DNA of 64,000 nt from Aliidiomarina celeris (lineage in GTDB: Bacteria > Pseudomonadota > Gammaproteobacteria > Enterobacterales > Alteromonadaceae), in contig NZ_QMIL01000002.1 in the NCBI RefSeq assembly GCF_003316875.1, positions 124,001-188,000 on the forward strand. Reading direction: 5' to 3'. Below the pieces are notes generated by a model. It was not told the DNA's origin. It searched no databases and saw only the letters and a program-made list of their open reading frames with translations. Every line of letters begins with the position of its first letter. The first letter of the stretch is position 1. A program made the position numbers and the translations under genes. This document shows positions 17,445-26,275 of the stretch, piece by piece.

Positions 17445-20231
17445 ATGGCCCTTTTATTGATAGTGTTTTTGCCGATTCTTATGGCGTGGCTGCCGCGCAC
17501 AACTGAACGACTTGGTCGTAATTTCAGCCTTGTTATTACCCTGCTTGCCCCGCTTATTGCAGTGGCTATTGCTTTGAGTTATTTGCCCGCGGTGTTGCGT
17601 GGGGAAATTCATGAGGTTTCCTTCCCTTGGGTGCCTAGCCTTGGGCTTAACTTTGAATTCCGAGTCGACCCGTTAAGCCTTATGTTTGCCTTGCTTATTT
17701 TGTGCATTGGCATACTCGTGGTTTGGTACGGGCGCTTTTATTTGTCGAAAAAAGACAGTATTGGCAAGCTCTACAGCTTACTTTTGATGTTTATGACTGC
17801 AATGCTCGGCATTGTGCTGTCAAACAACGTTTTGCTGCTCTTTGTGTTCTGGGAACTCACCAGTATTACGTCGTTCTTGCTGATCGGCTACTGGCAGCAT
17901 AACTCCGACGCGCGCAAAGGTGCCCGCATGGCCTTGGCCGTTACCGGTGGCGGTGGCCTAGCGCTGTTAGCAGGGTTAATTATGCTGGCGCACATGGCGG
18001 GTAGTTATACGCTCACCGACATTTTTGCCGCTCACGAAGCCATTATTGCCCATTCGCTTTACCCCGTTATGCTTATTTTGGTGCTGATTGGCGCTTTCAC
18101 GAAATCTGCACAATTCCCGTTCCATTTCTGGTTGCCGCATGCCATGGCTGCACCAACGCCCGTGTCGGCTTATTTGCACAGCGCAACCATGGTGAAAGCC
18201 GGTATATTCCTGCTCGCGCGCCTTCACCCGGCAATAGCGGGTACCGACATGTGGGTGCTAGTGGTTACGTCTATTGGCCTTATTACCATGACCTTTGCTG
18301 CCGTAATGGCCATGTTCAAACATGACTTGAAAGGCCTGCTCGCCTACTCAACGGTGAGCCATCTTGGCTTAATTACCATGCTCTTTGGTATTAGCACAGA
18401 GCTCGCTGTGCTTGCCGGCATATTCCACATCTTGAATCACGCTGCGTTCAAGGCGTCATTGTTTATGGCAGCGGGTATCGTTGATCATGAAACGGGAACC
18501 CGCGACTTGCGTGTGCTGCGGGGCATGTATAAATATATGCCGCTTACCGCGGTACTGTCGGTCTTAGCGGCCGCGGCTATGGCAGGTGTGCCATTCTTTA
18601 ATGGTTTCTTGAGTAAAGAAATGATGCTCACCGCGGTACTCGACATTCCCGCTTTCGGCGCTTTTGCGTGGATCGTTCCCGTAGTCGCGAGTATCGCAGC
18701 GCTGTTCTCGGTATATTATTCAACCCGTTTTGCCCATAACACCTTCTTTGCAGGCGAAGCCAAGAAAACCCCAACCTTTCCGCCTCATGCACCGTCTAAA
18801 TTAATGGTCGCCCCCATTATGCTCATGGTAACGCTTTGTGTGGGGGTGGGCTTATTTGCCCAGCCGTTAGTGGGTGCTTACATTAACGCGGCAGGCACCA
18901 CTGTGTTGGGTTACGCACAAGAGCCTTATAGCATTTATATTTGGCACGGGTTTAACTTGCCGTTATTAATGAGTGCTATCGCGCTGATTGGCGGCGTGGC
19001 CCTTTATACCCGCAAAGAGCAACTATTGAACTGGTACAAAAAGCGCAAGCCTTTCAATGAACTCTACATGTTCGAAGGCGGTGTCACGCAGTTTATGGGC
19101 TGGACAACACGCTTTACCAATGGCTTAGAGAACGGCTCGTTACAGCGCTATATCGCCTTTATTGTCGCGCTTATGGTACTGATGTTGCTACAGGCGCTAA
19201 TGCAATTGTCGTCGTTAACGGGCAGTGTGTCATTAACGCCGGTAGACACAGTCGCCGCGGTTGCCATTGTGGTGCTCATTGTGGCCGCATTCGGTACTGT
19301 TGCTATCCATCATCATCGCTTTGGTGCACTGCTCATTTTGAGTGTTGTTGGCTTAATGGTTTCTATTTTGTTTGCGCGCTTCTCGGCTCCCGACCTCGCC
19401 ATGACCCAGCTTTCGGTGGAAGTTGTCACTATTGTTCTGTTAATGCTGGCGTTGTACTTCTTGCCGCAAGACACACCCAACGAGTCGTCGAAGCGTAGAG
19501 TGTGGCGCGACGTGAGTATTGCAGGCTTCGCCGGCATTGCTGTGGGCGCTGTCGCTTACGCGATTCTAACGCGCCCAGTTCAGCCTATTTCGGACTACTT
19601 TTTGGCGAACTCCAAGCCAGAAGGCGGCGGTTATAATGTGGTGAACGTTATTTTGGTCGACTTCCGTGGTTTCGACACCTTTGGCGAGATTGTGGTGTTA
19701 GCTATTGCGGGCATAGGCATTGCTACCTTGCTGCGTAATCTGTACTTACCTTTACCACTTACCGACAACCAAGGCCGAGCGTGGGATAAAGTACCGCACC
19801 CGCCGCTGCTTTCAATGATGGCGCGCATGCTGTTGCCTCTCGCACTCATGGTGTCGGCGTATATTTTCTTACGCGGCCACAATGCACCAGGTGGCGGTTT
19901 TATTGCCGGCTTAATCACCAGTATCGCGTTAATACTGCAATATGTAGCTAGCGGTGTGTCTTATGTGCGTGAGCGCTTCCAGTTTAACTATCCGAACTGG
20001 CTCGCTATCGGTGTACTTATCGCGGGTTTAACGGGCATCGGGAGCTGGTATTTCGACCACCCATTCCTCACCTCCACGTTCGAGTATTTAACTTGGCCGG
20101 TGGTGGGAACCTTTGAGGTGTCCTCCGCGTTACCGTTCGACTTAGGCGTGTTTTTAACGGTCGTGGCTACCACGCTGTTAATCCTTGCTTATATTGGCAA
20201 ATTAACCACAACCGCTCGCGTTGACGATTAA
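17445..20231 (+). CDS. mnhA: Mrp/Mnh cation/proton antiporter subunit A fused to subunit B
   Basis: Largest subunit of the multi-subunit sodium(potassium)/proton antiporter, inner membrane, related to NuoL of complex I. 928 residues. Residues about 1-500 are the proton-pumping antiporter fold (WELTSITSFLLIGYW, FPFHFWLPHAMAAPTPVSAYLHSATMV split by family lysine/glutamate sites); a middle DUF4040-like part follows (FSAPDLAMTQLSVEVVT) and residues about 790-928 are a full MnhB domain (RMLLPLALMVSAYIF...GHNAPGGGF). A separate mnhB is absent, so this is the group-2 operon form. AGAGGA lies upstream of the ATG. Confidence 0.95.
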   Translation: MALLLIVFLPILMAWLPRTTERLGRNFSLVITLLAPLIAVAIALSYLPAVLRGEIHEVSFPWVPSLGLNFEFRVDPLSLMFALLILCIGILVVWYGRFYLSKKDSIGKLYSLLLMFMTAMLGIVLSNNVLLLFVFWELTSITSFLLIGYWQHNSDARKGARMALAVTGGGGLALLAGLIMLAHMAGSYTLTDIFAAHEAIIAHSLYPVMLILVLIGAFTKSAQFPFHFWLPHAMAAPTPVSAYLHSATMVKAGIFLLARLHPAIAGTDMWVLVVTSIGLITMTFAAVMAMFKHDLKGLLAYSTVSHLGLITMLFGISTELAVLAGIFHILNHAAFKASLFMAAGIVDHETGTRDLRVLRGMYKYMPLTAVLSVLAAAAMAGVPFFNGFLSKEMMLTAVLDIPAFGAFAWIVPVVASIAALFSVYYSTRFAHNTFFAGEAKKTPTFPPHAPSKLMVAPIMLMVTLCVGVGLFAQPLVGAYINAAGTTVLGYAQEPYSIYIWHGFNLPLLMSAIALIGGVALYTRKEQLLNWYKKRKPFNELYMFEGGVTQFMGWTTRFTNGLENGSLQRYIAFIVALMVLMLLQALMQLSSLTGSVSLTPVDTVAAVAIVVLIVAAFGTVAIHHHRFGALLILSVVGLMVSILFARFSAPDLAMTQLSVEVVTIVLLMLALYFLPQDTPNESSKRRVWRDVSIAGFAGIAVGAVAYAILTRPVQPISDYFLANSKPEGGGYNVVNVILVDFRGFDTFGEIVVLAIAGIGIATLLRNLYLPLPLTDNQGRAWDKVPHPPLLSMMARMLLPLALMVSAYIFLRGHNAPGGGFIAGLITSIALILQYVASGVSYVRERFQFNYPNWLAIGVLIAGLTGIGSWYFDHPFLTSTFEYLTWPVVGTFEVSSALPFDLGVFLTVVATTLLILAYIGKLTTTARVDD

Positions 20232-20240
20232 GGAGTTTGT

Positions 20241-20591
20241 ATGGAAATACTGATCGCCATTGTAATTGCGGTGCTCACTGGCACGGGGTTGTATTTAATG
20301 CTCCGGTCGCGCACCTTCCCTGTGGTTATGGGCTTAACGTTGTTAACCTATGCGGTGAATTTGTTTTTATTTGCTATGGGGCGCATTCAATATAATGCGC
20401 CGCCGGTGATTAACATGTCAGACACGTACTCTGACCCTCTACCTCAAGCCTTGGTACTAACGGCCATTGTAATTGGCTTTGCTATGACAGCGTTTGTAGT
20501 GGTGTTGGCGCTCCGCGCGCGGGCCGACCTTGGTAACGACCATGTGGACGGCAAAGATTCCGTTGAAGATGTGAAGGAGGCCAATCGGTGA
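20241..20591 (+). CDS. mnhC: Mrp antiporter subunit C
   Basis: NuoK-like subunit of 116 residues with three membrane helices; typical GLYLMLRSRTFPVVMGLTL and the PPVINMSDTYSDPLPQALVLTAIVIG block that marks MnhC. AAGGAG just before the ATG; nine bases after the A/B fusion. Its stop overlaps the GTG of the next gene by four bases. Confidence 0.95.
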   Translation: MEILIAIVIAVLTGTGLYLMLRSRTFPVVMGLTLLTYAVNLFLFAMGRIQYNAPPVINMSDTYSDPLPQALVLTAIVIGFAMTAFVVVLALRARADLGNDHVDGKDSVEDVKEANR

Positions 20592-22099
20592 GTCATTTAG
20601 CGATAGCCCCTATTTTATTACCGGGATTTACAGCCATTGTGCTTATTTTTCTGGCGCGCAGTAGTTTAAAAATTACCCGTGGTGTCAGTCTTATTTCTGC
20701 TGTGGCATTGCTCAATATTGTAATTTCTCTACTGCAGCAGAGCGCGACGGGCTCTATAGAAGTGTACAGCCTTGGGAACTGGGACGTTCCGTTTGGTATT
20801 ATTTTAGTAGTGGACACCTTGAGCAGCTTTATGCTGCTGGTGAATGCCGTGTTGGTGATCGGAGCCATTCTGTTCACCTTCCACTGGAACGACGAGCGTG
20901 CGGATAACTTACAAGCCCTTATTCACTTTCTGGTTATGGGCGTGAACGGTGCCTTTCTAACCGGCGATATTTTTAACCTTTTCGTGTTCTTTGAGGTCAT
21001 GCTCATCGCGTCTTACGCGCTAATGCTGCACGGCGGCGGCAAAGAGAGAGCGAAGGCGGGGCTGCATTATGTGCTTATTAATCTGGTGGGTTCGAGCCTG
21101 TTTATTCTCGGTGTAGGCATGCTTTATGGTGTGGTTGGCTCTTTGAATATGGCCGATCTCACACAGAAAATAGCCCAGGTTCCGGCAGAAGACATGCCGT
21201 TGGTCACGGCTTCAGCCTTAATTCTGCTGCTAGTGTTCGGTATAAAAGCCGCTATCTTACCGCTCTATTTTTGGTTGCCGAAGGCTTATGGGTCGGCAAG
21301 TGCGCCGGTGGCTGCGCTGTTCGCCATTATGACCAAAGTGGGCATTTACTCGATTGTTCGCGTACACGGTATGATTTTTTGGCAAGGCGAAACCATGGCA
21401 ACCCTACAACAATGGATTTGGCCGTTAGCCATTGCCACTATGGTGCTCGGTGCAATTGGTGTAATTGGCGCGCGCCGTTTACGCATGCAGCTTGCCTACA
21501 CTGTTGTGGTTTCTGTGGGAACCATGCTCGGTGCCTTTGCCATTCATAGCGCTGAGTCTATGCAGGCATTGTTCTACTACTTGGCCCATTCTACTTGGAT
21601 AACCGGCGCTCTGTTCCTGCTGGCCGACGTTATTGCAAAGCAACGTGGGGGCATGCACGACAGTATTGTGCGTGGGCCGCAACTGAAACAATACCGTTCC
21701 ATTGGGGTATTTTTCTTTTTAGGCGCTATCGCTTTAATTGGTATGCCGCCGTTAAGCGGATTTTTTGGCAAGGTACTGTTGCTCAATGCGGCTTCCGGCG
21801 TGCCCGGCCAAGCAGCCTATTGGGCGGCGATTTTAGTGGTCAGCCTTATTACACTCATTGCATTGGGTCGTGCCGGCAGTACATTTTTCTGGCGGGTCAA
21901 CGAACCCAAAGGTTCTGCGGTTGCAGTGCCGAAAAGCGCTTGGCTTGGCATTGGGTTTCTCTTTTTAATGACTTTTTTAATGGTTATTTTCGCGGAGCAA
22001 AGTTTGGTATTTTTCGCTCATTTAGGCGAACAGGTGGCAAACCCTGCCGCTTATATAGACGCTGTGTTTAGTTTTGAGGCGGTGAACCATGAAAACTAG
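20588..22099 (+). CDS. mnhD: Mrp antiporter subunit D
   Basis: Second NuoL/M/N-type antiporter subunit, 503 residues and about 14 membrane helices. Family marks: FFEVMLIASYALMLHGG with the conserved glutamate, LLVFGIKAAILPLYFWLPKAY and the IGMPPLSGFFGKV loop. GTG start with GGAGG a few bases upstream, overlapping mnhC by four bases; it overlaps mnhE by eleven. Works only as part of the whole Mrp complex. Confidence 0.95.
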   Translation: MSHLAIAPILLPGFTAIVLIFLARSSLKITRGVSLISAVALLNIVISLLQQSATGSIEVYSLGNWDVPFGIILVVDTLSSFMLLVNAVLVIGAILFTFHWNDERADNLQALIHFLVMGVNGAFLTGDIFNLFVFFEVMLIASYALMLHGGGKERAKAGLHYVLINLVGSSLFILGVGMLYGVVGSLNMADLTQKIAQVPAEDMPLVTASALILLLVFGIKAAILPLYFWLPKAYGSASAPVAALFAIMTKVGIYSIVRVHGMIFWQGETMATLQQWIWPLAIATMVLGAIGVIGARRLRMQLAYTVVVSVGTMLGAFAIHSAESMQALFYYLAHSTWITGALFLLADVIAKQRGGMHDSIVRGPQLKQYRSIGVFFFLGAIALIGMPPLSGFFGKVLLLNAASGVPGQAAYWAAILVVSLITLIALGRAGSTFFWRVNEPKGSAVAVPKSAWLGIGFLFLMTFLMVIFAEQSLVFFAHLGEQVANPAAYIDAVFSFEAVNHEN

Positions 22100-22592
22100 A
22101 AAACGTTTGATTCCGCACCCAGTATTAAGTTTGCTCATGCTCTTGGCGTGGCTGTTGCTCAATAGCTTTTCTATGGGCCATTTGGTGCTGGGCTCGCTTT
22201 TGGCGTTAGCCATACCTTATCTTATTCAAGATTTCTGGCCGAATGCGGTGAAAGTACACAAGCCTTTGCAATTGGTGTGGTACATCTTAAAAGTGCTCGG
22301 CGACATTATGATTGCCAACTTCATTGTGGCAAAACAAATTCTTGGGCCGAGTAGCCGTTTAAATGCGGTGTTTTTTGAAATTCCTCTGGAAGTAAAAAAC
22401 GACTTCACCATATCTGTGTTGGCTGGAACGATATCGTTAACGCCGGGTACGGTTTCCGCAGACTTGAGTAAAGATCGCAAGCGCCTGATTGTGCATGGTT
22501 TGAATGTAACGGACATTGAAGGCGAAATTGCCAAAATTAAGCAGCGTTATGAAGCCCCGTTGAAGGAGATTTTCGAATGTTGTCCAACGTAA
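22089..22592 (+). CDS. mnhE: Mrp antiporter subunit E
   Basis: 167 residues with two to three N-terminal membrane helices and a cytosolic end; the LAGTISLTPGTVSADLSKD block is the clear MnhE signature. Overlaps the genes on both sides (11 and 16 bases), as expected in the tightly packed operon. Confidence 0.94.
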   Translation: MKTRKRLIPHPVLSLLMLLAWLLLNSFSMGHLVLGSLLALAIPYLIQDFWPNAVKVHKPLQLVWYILKVLGDIMIANFIVAKQILGPSSRLNAVFFEIPLEVKNDFTISVLAGTISLTPGTVSADLSKDRKRLIVHGLNVTDIEGEIAKIKQRYEAPLKEIFECCPT

Positions 22593-22846
22593 TTGTTATT
22601 TGTATCGCCGCGCTTAGTCTCGCGTTATTTTTGAATTTATACAGGCTCATTAAAGGGCCAACCCTTCCTGACCGTATTTTGGCGCTCGACACTATGTATA
22701 TCAACACTATAGCGCTTATTGTACTGCTCGGAATTTTACAACAGTCGTTAATATTTTTCGAAGCGGCAATGTTAATCGCCATGATGGGATTTGTGGGAAC
22801 CGTAGCATTGTCTAAATATTTGCTGCGTGGCGATATAATTGAATAG
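22577..22846 (+). CDS. mnhF: Mrp antiporter subunit F
   Basis: 89 residues, three membrane helices, with the KGPTLPDRILALDTMYIN motif typical of MnhF. GAAGGAG ribosome site inside the end of mnhE. Confidence 0.94.
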   Translation: MLSNVIVICIAALSLALFLNLYRLIKGPTLPDRILALDTMYINTIALIVLLGILQQSLIFFEAAMLIAMMGFVGTVALSKYLLRGDIIE

Positions 22847-22854
22847 GAGCCATT

Positions 22855-23256
22855 ATGCCGTTTTGGATTGAAGTTATTGTTTCTCTGTTCTTGTTGCTCG
22901 GTGCGTTTTTTGCCTTAGTGGGCTCTATTGGTTTGGCAAAGCTACCCGACTTTTTCCGCCGTTTGCATGGTCCCACCAAAGCCACTACCTTAGGTGTGGG
23001 CGGCATGATTCTCGGCTCTATGCTGTACTTCACCTTTTTAAATAATGAGCTCCAATTTCAGGAGCTACTGATTACCTTATTTTTATTTATTACCGCTCCA
23101 GCAAGCGCGCACATTGTGGCAAAGGCTGCACTACACTTGAAAATACAACACAAAGCCAAGCACACCGAAACCCAAGATGATGCAAACGCAGGCAAAAAGA
23201 AAGCGAAAGCAAAAGCGATAGAAAAGCCGGAAAGTAACGCAGAGTCGGCAGAATAA
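22855..23256 (+). CDS. mnhG: Mrp antiporter subunit G with lysine-rich tail
   Basis: 133 residues; three membrane helices with GSIGLAKLPDFFRRLHGPTKA (given in part) as the MnhG signature. After about residue 95 there is a low-complexity lysine/alanine/glutamate tail (GKKKAKAKAIEKPE) that is longer than in many relatives. TAGGAG precedes the ATG; last gene of the Mrp operon, 32 bases before the sodium channel gene. Confidence 0.93.
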   Translation: MPFWIEVIVSLFLLLGAFFALVGSIGLAKLPDFFRRLHGPTKATTLGVGGMILGSMLYFTFLNNELQFQELLITLFLFITAPASAHIVAKAALHLKIQHKAKHTETQDDANAGKKKAKAKAIEKPESNAESAE

Positions 23257-23288
23257 TTACCTAACCTCGTTCGATAGAGACAATAGAA

Positions 23289-24131
23289 ATGACAGAACAA
23301 ACTGAACGCGTTGCTGCAGGCTTGCAGCAGCGCTTCTTGCGGTTAAGAGCGAACAAAGCATTTGAAACTTTGGTTATTGCCATTATTGTGCTCTCGGCAC
23401 TTATGGTTGGTGCTAAAACGTACGAAGAAACCAGTCGCTTTGATCAAGCACTCAACCTCCTCGATTGGGCCGTTACCCTGTTCTTCGTAGTAGAAATCGT
23501 TATTCGTATGCTTGCCGAACGGCGTTTTCGTGACTTTTTTAAGTCGGGTTGGAATATATTCGATTTTGTTATTGTGGTTGCAAGCTTAGTGCCTGTCGAC
23601 CAAAGCCAAACGGTATTGTTGGCGCGCTTGCTCCGTGTGTTCCGAGTACTCCGTTTGGTAAGTATGGTGCCGGAGCTGCGCATGCTGATGAACGCCTTCT
23701 TAAAGGCGTTGCCGCGTATGGCTTACGTAGCCTTGTTCATGTTCATTATTTTTTATATCTACGGTGCCGTTGGTAGCTTCATCTTCCAAGACATTAATCC
23801 CTTCTACTGGGACAATATTTCCATTGCTATGCTAACGCTGTTTCGTATTGCCACCTTTGAAAGCTGGACTTCAATTATGTACGAAACCATGGCCGTTTAT
23901 CCGCTGTCTTGGATTTACTATGTAAGCTTTATCTTTATAAGTAGCTTTATTTTCTTAAACATGATGATAGGTATTGTGTTGGAAGTAATGCAAAAAGAAA
24001 GCTCCGCATACGACGCAGAACACGATCAAGGCGAAGCGGGTGATCTAAAGTACATTCGTGAACATATGCAAAACCTAGAGCAAGAAATGCGGGAAACCCG
24101 CGCACTACTGGAGCAACAACGCAAGGTATAG
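23289..24131 (+). CDS. Bacterial voltage-gated sodium channel (NaChBac family)
   Basis: Six-helix ion channel subunit of 280 residues, expected to work as a homotetramer in the inner membrane. The S4 voltage sensor has arginines every third residue (113, 116, 119, 122 in LARLLRVFRVLRL). The selectivity filter is TFESWT at 189-194: the key glutamate is kept, but leucine of the usual TLESW is phenylalanine and the residue after tryptophan is threonine. The C terminus (about 240-280) is a heptad-rich coiled coil, as in BacNav tetramers. It follows the Mrp operon by 32 bases and may be co-expressed, linking sodium entry with sodium extrusion. Confidence 0.92.
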   Translation: MTEQTERVAAGLQQRFLRLRANKAFETLVIAIIVLSALMVGAKTYEETSRFDQALNLLDWAVTLFFVVEIVIRMLAERRFRDFFKSGWNIFDFVIVVASLVPVDQSQTVLLARLLRVFRVLRLVSMVPELRMLMNAFLKALPRMAYVALFMFIIFYIYGAVGSFIFQDINPFYWDNISIAMLTLFRIATFESWTSIMYETMAVYPLSWIYYVSFIFISSFIFLNMMIGIVLEVMQKESSAYDAEHDQGEAGDLKYIREHMQNLEQEMRETRALLEQQRKV

Positions 24132-24216
24132 CCCGAACTGGAATGCTGAACACACTCCTGTTTGCTTGCGCTCTTATAAAGGGGCCGCGCCCACTTTAGT
24201 TAGCAAGGGAAATGAT

Positions 24217-25587
24217 ATGCAAAAGCGTTTTAGTGTCTTAACTGTGGTGTTTTTAAGCCTACTCATGAGCCTTTGGAGTAGCGATATATCGGCCAATGAC
24301 GCGCCAGTGACCATTATTGAGTCGGTTAACGTGGTTGACATGCGCACCGGCGAGGTGCGCCCGAATATGAGCGTAGTGGTAGAGGGTACGCGTATTGTCG
24401 AGGTTGCTGCAGATAATTTAAGTAATGCTAAGAGCAGTAATACCGCTGCGGAATCTAGTAGCGGCACGCGGATTATCAACGGGCGTGGCAAGTACATTAT
24501 GCCTGGGCTTGGCGAAATGCATGGCCATATTCCGCCACTCACTCCGTTTCAGGGTATGCCGGAACGCTACATGAACGATGTGCTGTTTCTCTACCTTGCA
24601 GGCGGCGTGACCACGGTACGCGGGATGCTGGGTTATCCACATCAACTGACTGTAGCGCAGCAGGTAGCTAACGGTGAACGCGATGGCCCAACCCTGTACT
24701 TGGCAGGGCCAAGCTTTAGTGGCAATACCGTGAGTAATTTACGCCAAGCGCGAATGCGCGTTGCCGAGCAAGCACAAGCCGGTTGGGCGCTGTTAAAAGT
24801 ACACCCCGGCCTTTCATTAAACCAGTACGTAACCATGGCCAATGAAGCGAAGGCGCACGGCATTTCCTTTGCTGGGCATGTGCCGGAACAGGTTGGTATT
24901 CACCACGCTATTATTCAGGGCAGCCGCACTATTGACCACCTCGACGGCTACATGGCCGCGACAGGCGGTATGACCGAGCCTGTGCCAGAAGGCGAGCTTC
25001 GGGAGTTAGCCCGCTTTACCCGTGCACATGGGGTGGGTGTGGTACCCACCCAAGCACTTTGGGCCACTATTATTGGCGCTGGAGACCCCGCTGTTTTATT
25101 AGCTTACGACGAGCTCAAGTATGTGCCGAAGCCGATTCGAGAGGGCTGGATACGGTACGCACAAAACCCCAACTCAAGTTATGCAACAGTGGCTACAGCG
25201 CAAATTCACGCCGAGAACCGGCGACGCTTGCTGCGTATTTTGCACGAAGAAGGCGTTGAAATCTTGCTGGGCACCGACGCGCCACAGCTCTTTAGCGTGC
25301 CGGGCTTTTCCATTCGCCGAGAAATTGCCTTTATGCAACAAGCCGGAATGAGTAACTTAGCCATTTTACAAAGCGGCACCATTGCGGTGGGGAGATACTT
25401 TGCGGCAGAAGACTCGTTTGGTTTGATTGAGCCCGGCGCGCGCGCCGATCTATTACTCCTCGAGCAAAACCCACTTGAGCAGATCGACACTCTTTATAAT
25501 CCGGCTGCTGTTATGGCAAATGGCCACTGGTATAGCCGTGAGATTATTCAGCAGCGCCTAGCGGATATAGCCGCTGCCTATAACTGA
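24217..25587 (+). CDS. Secreted amidohydrolase family protein
   Basis: A 456-residue periplasmic enzyme of the amidohydrolase superfamily. The signal peptide ends near SDISAND (about residue 28). Metal-site marks: GEMHGHIPP (HxH, with H-G-H), the lysine of WALLKVHPG, FAGHVPEQVG, TIDHLDGYM and ILLGTDAPQ. The start at 24217 has AAGGGA upstream and gives a clean signal; an in-frame earlier codon at 24166 is not needed. Distantly related to the protein at 14105; substrate unknown (peptide-like or lactam). Confidence 0.88.
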   Translation: MQKRFSVLTVVFLSLLMSLWSSDISANDAPVTIIESVNVVDMRTGEVRPNMSVVVEGTRIVEVAADNLSNAKSSNTAAESSSGTRIINGRGKYIMPGLGEMHGHIPPLTPFQGMPERYMNDVLFLYLAGGVTTVRGMLGYPHQLTVAQQVANGERDGPTLYLAGPSFSGNTVSNLRQARMRVAEQAQAGWALLKVHPGLSLNQYVTMANEAKAHGISFAGHVPEQVGIHHAIIQGSRTIDHLDGYMAATGGMTEPVPEGELRELARFTRAHGVGVVPTQALWATIIGAGDPAVLLAYDELKYVPKPIREGWIRYAQNPNSSYATVATAQIHAENRRRLLRILHEEGVEILLGTDAPQLFSVPGFSIRREIAFMQQAGMSNLAILQSGTIAVGRYFAAEDSFGLIEPGARADLLLLEQNPLEQIDTLYNPAAVMANGHWYSREIIQQRLADIAAAYN

Positions 25588-25604
25588 GGTATAGCCTTAA
25601 CAGG

Positions 25605-26153
25605 TTACCGAATGTAGCTTCGGCTTATATGTTTAAAGCGTTCACTGGCGCTGTCGTGCAGCCATTCGAAGGCTACCATTTCGTTGTTTACAATAACGGC
25701 GCCTGCCTGTTGCATACGCGCAAGGGCAAGCGCTTTACTGCTGACTTGTCGCGACCCTACTGCTTCTTCAACGACAAAAACCTGATACCCAGCTAGCAGC
25801 AAATCGAGCACGGTTTGCAATACGCATACATGGCTTTCGGCGCCGGTAACGACTATTTGTGCTCGCCCAAGTTTCGCAATGGTGTTACGAATGTGCGTTT
25901 CCTGCCAAGCACTAAAATGGCTCTTGGTTAGAGTGTTGGTGGGTGTTTGCCAATCTGCTAATTCGGCGACCGTATGGCCTAAACCTTTTGGATATTGCTC
26001 GGTAAAGAAAATGGGTATGGCGAGTTCCGTGGCAACCTTGAGCAGCCACTGGTTCGCCGTAATAATGGTGTCTGCTTGTACAATAGCGGGCGCCAATTTC
26101 CCTTGTATATCGATCACCAATATCATGCTGTTTTGTTCTGAAATAAGAGCCAT
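25605..26153 (-). CDS. Isochorismatase-family hydrolase (YcaC-like)
   Basis: A 182-residue cysteine hydrolase. The triad is visible: aspartate in LVIDIQGKL, lysine in LTKSHFSAW, cysteine in GAESHVCVLQTV, with the cis-peptide loop before it. The group contains nicotinamidase-like and YcaC-like enzymes; YcaC is the closer resemblance. ATG at 26153 has GAGGAAC upstream; an upstream open extension to 26246 lies partly in the neighbour's terminator and is rejected. Stands alone, convergent with the amidohydrolase. Confidence 0.9.
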   Translation of the reverse strand: MALISEQNSMILVIDIQGKLAPAIVQADTIITANQWLLKVATELAIPIFFTEQYPKGLGHTVAELADWQTPTNTLTKSHFSAWQETHIRNTIAKLGRAQIVVTGAESHVCVLQTVLDLLLAGYQVFVVEEAVGSRQVSSKALALARMQQAGAVIVNNEMVAFEWLHDSASERFKHISRSYIR

Positions 26154-26214
26154 TTTGCGGCGTTCCTCTTGTTCGTTCAGGCAAAACCATAGCATGAAAC
26201 TTTGGCATTTGCGG

Positions 26215-26243
26215 ACAAAAAAACCGGCCGCGAGGGCCGGTTT
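26215..26243 (-). terminator. Terminator of the acylase gene
   Basis: AAACCGGCC / GGCCGGTTT nine-bp stem with loop GCGAG; on the minus strand it is followed by a run of seven T. It sits 33 bases behind the acylase stop. Confidence 0.9.
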
Positions 26244-26275
26244 CAAATACAGTATTTTATGCTAAGCGTGCCATG

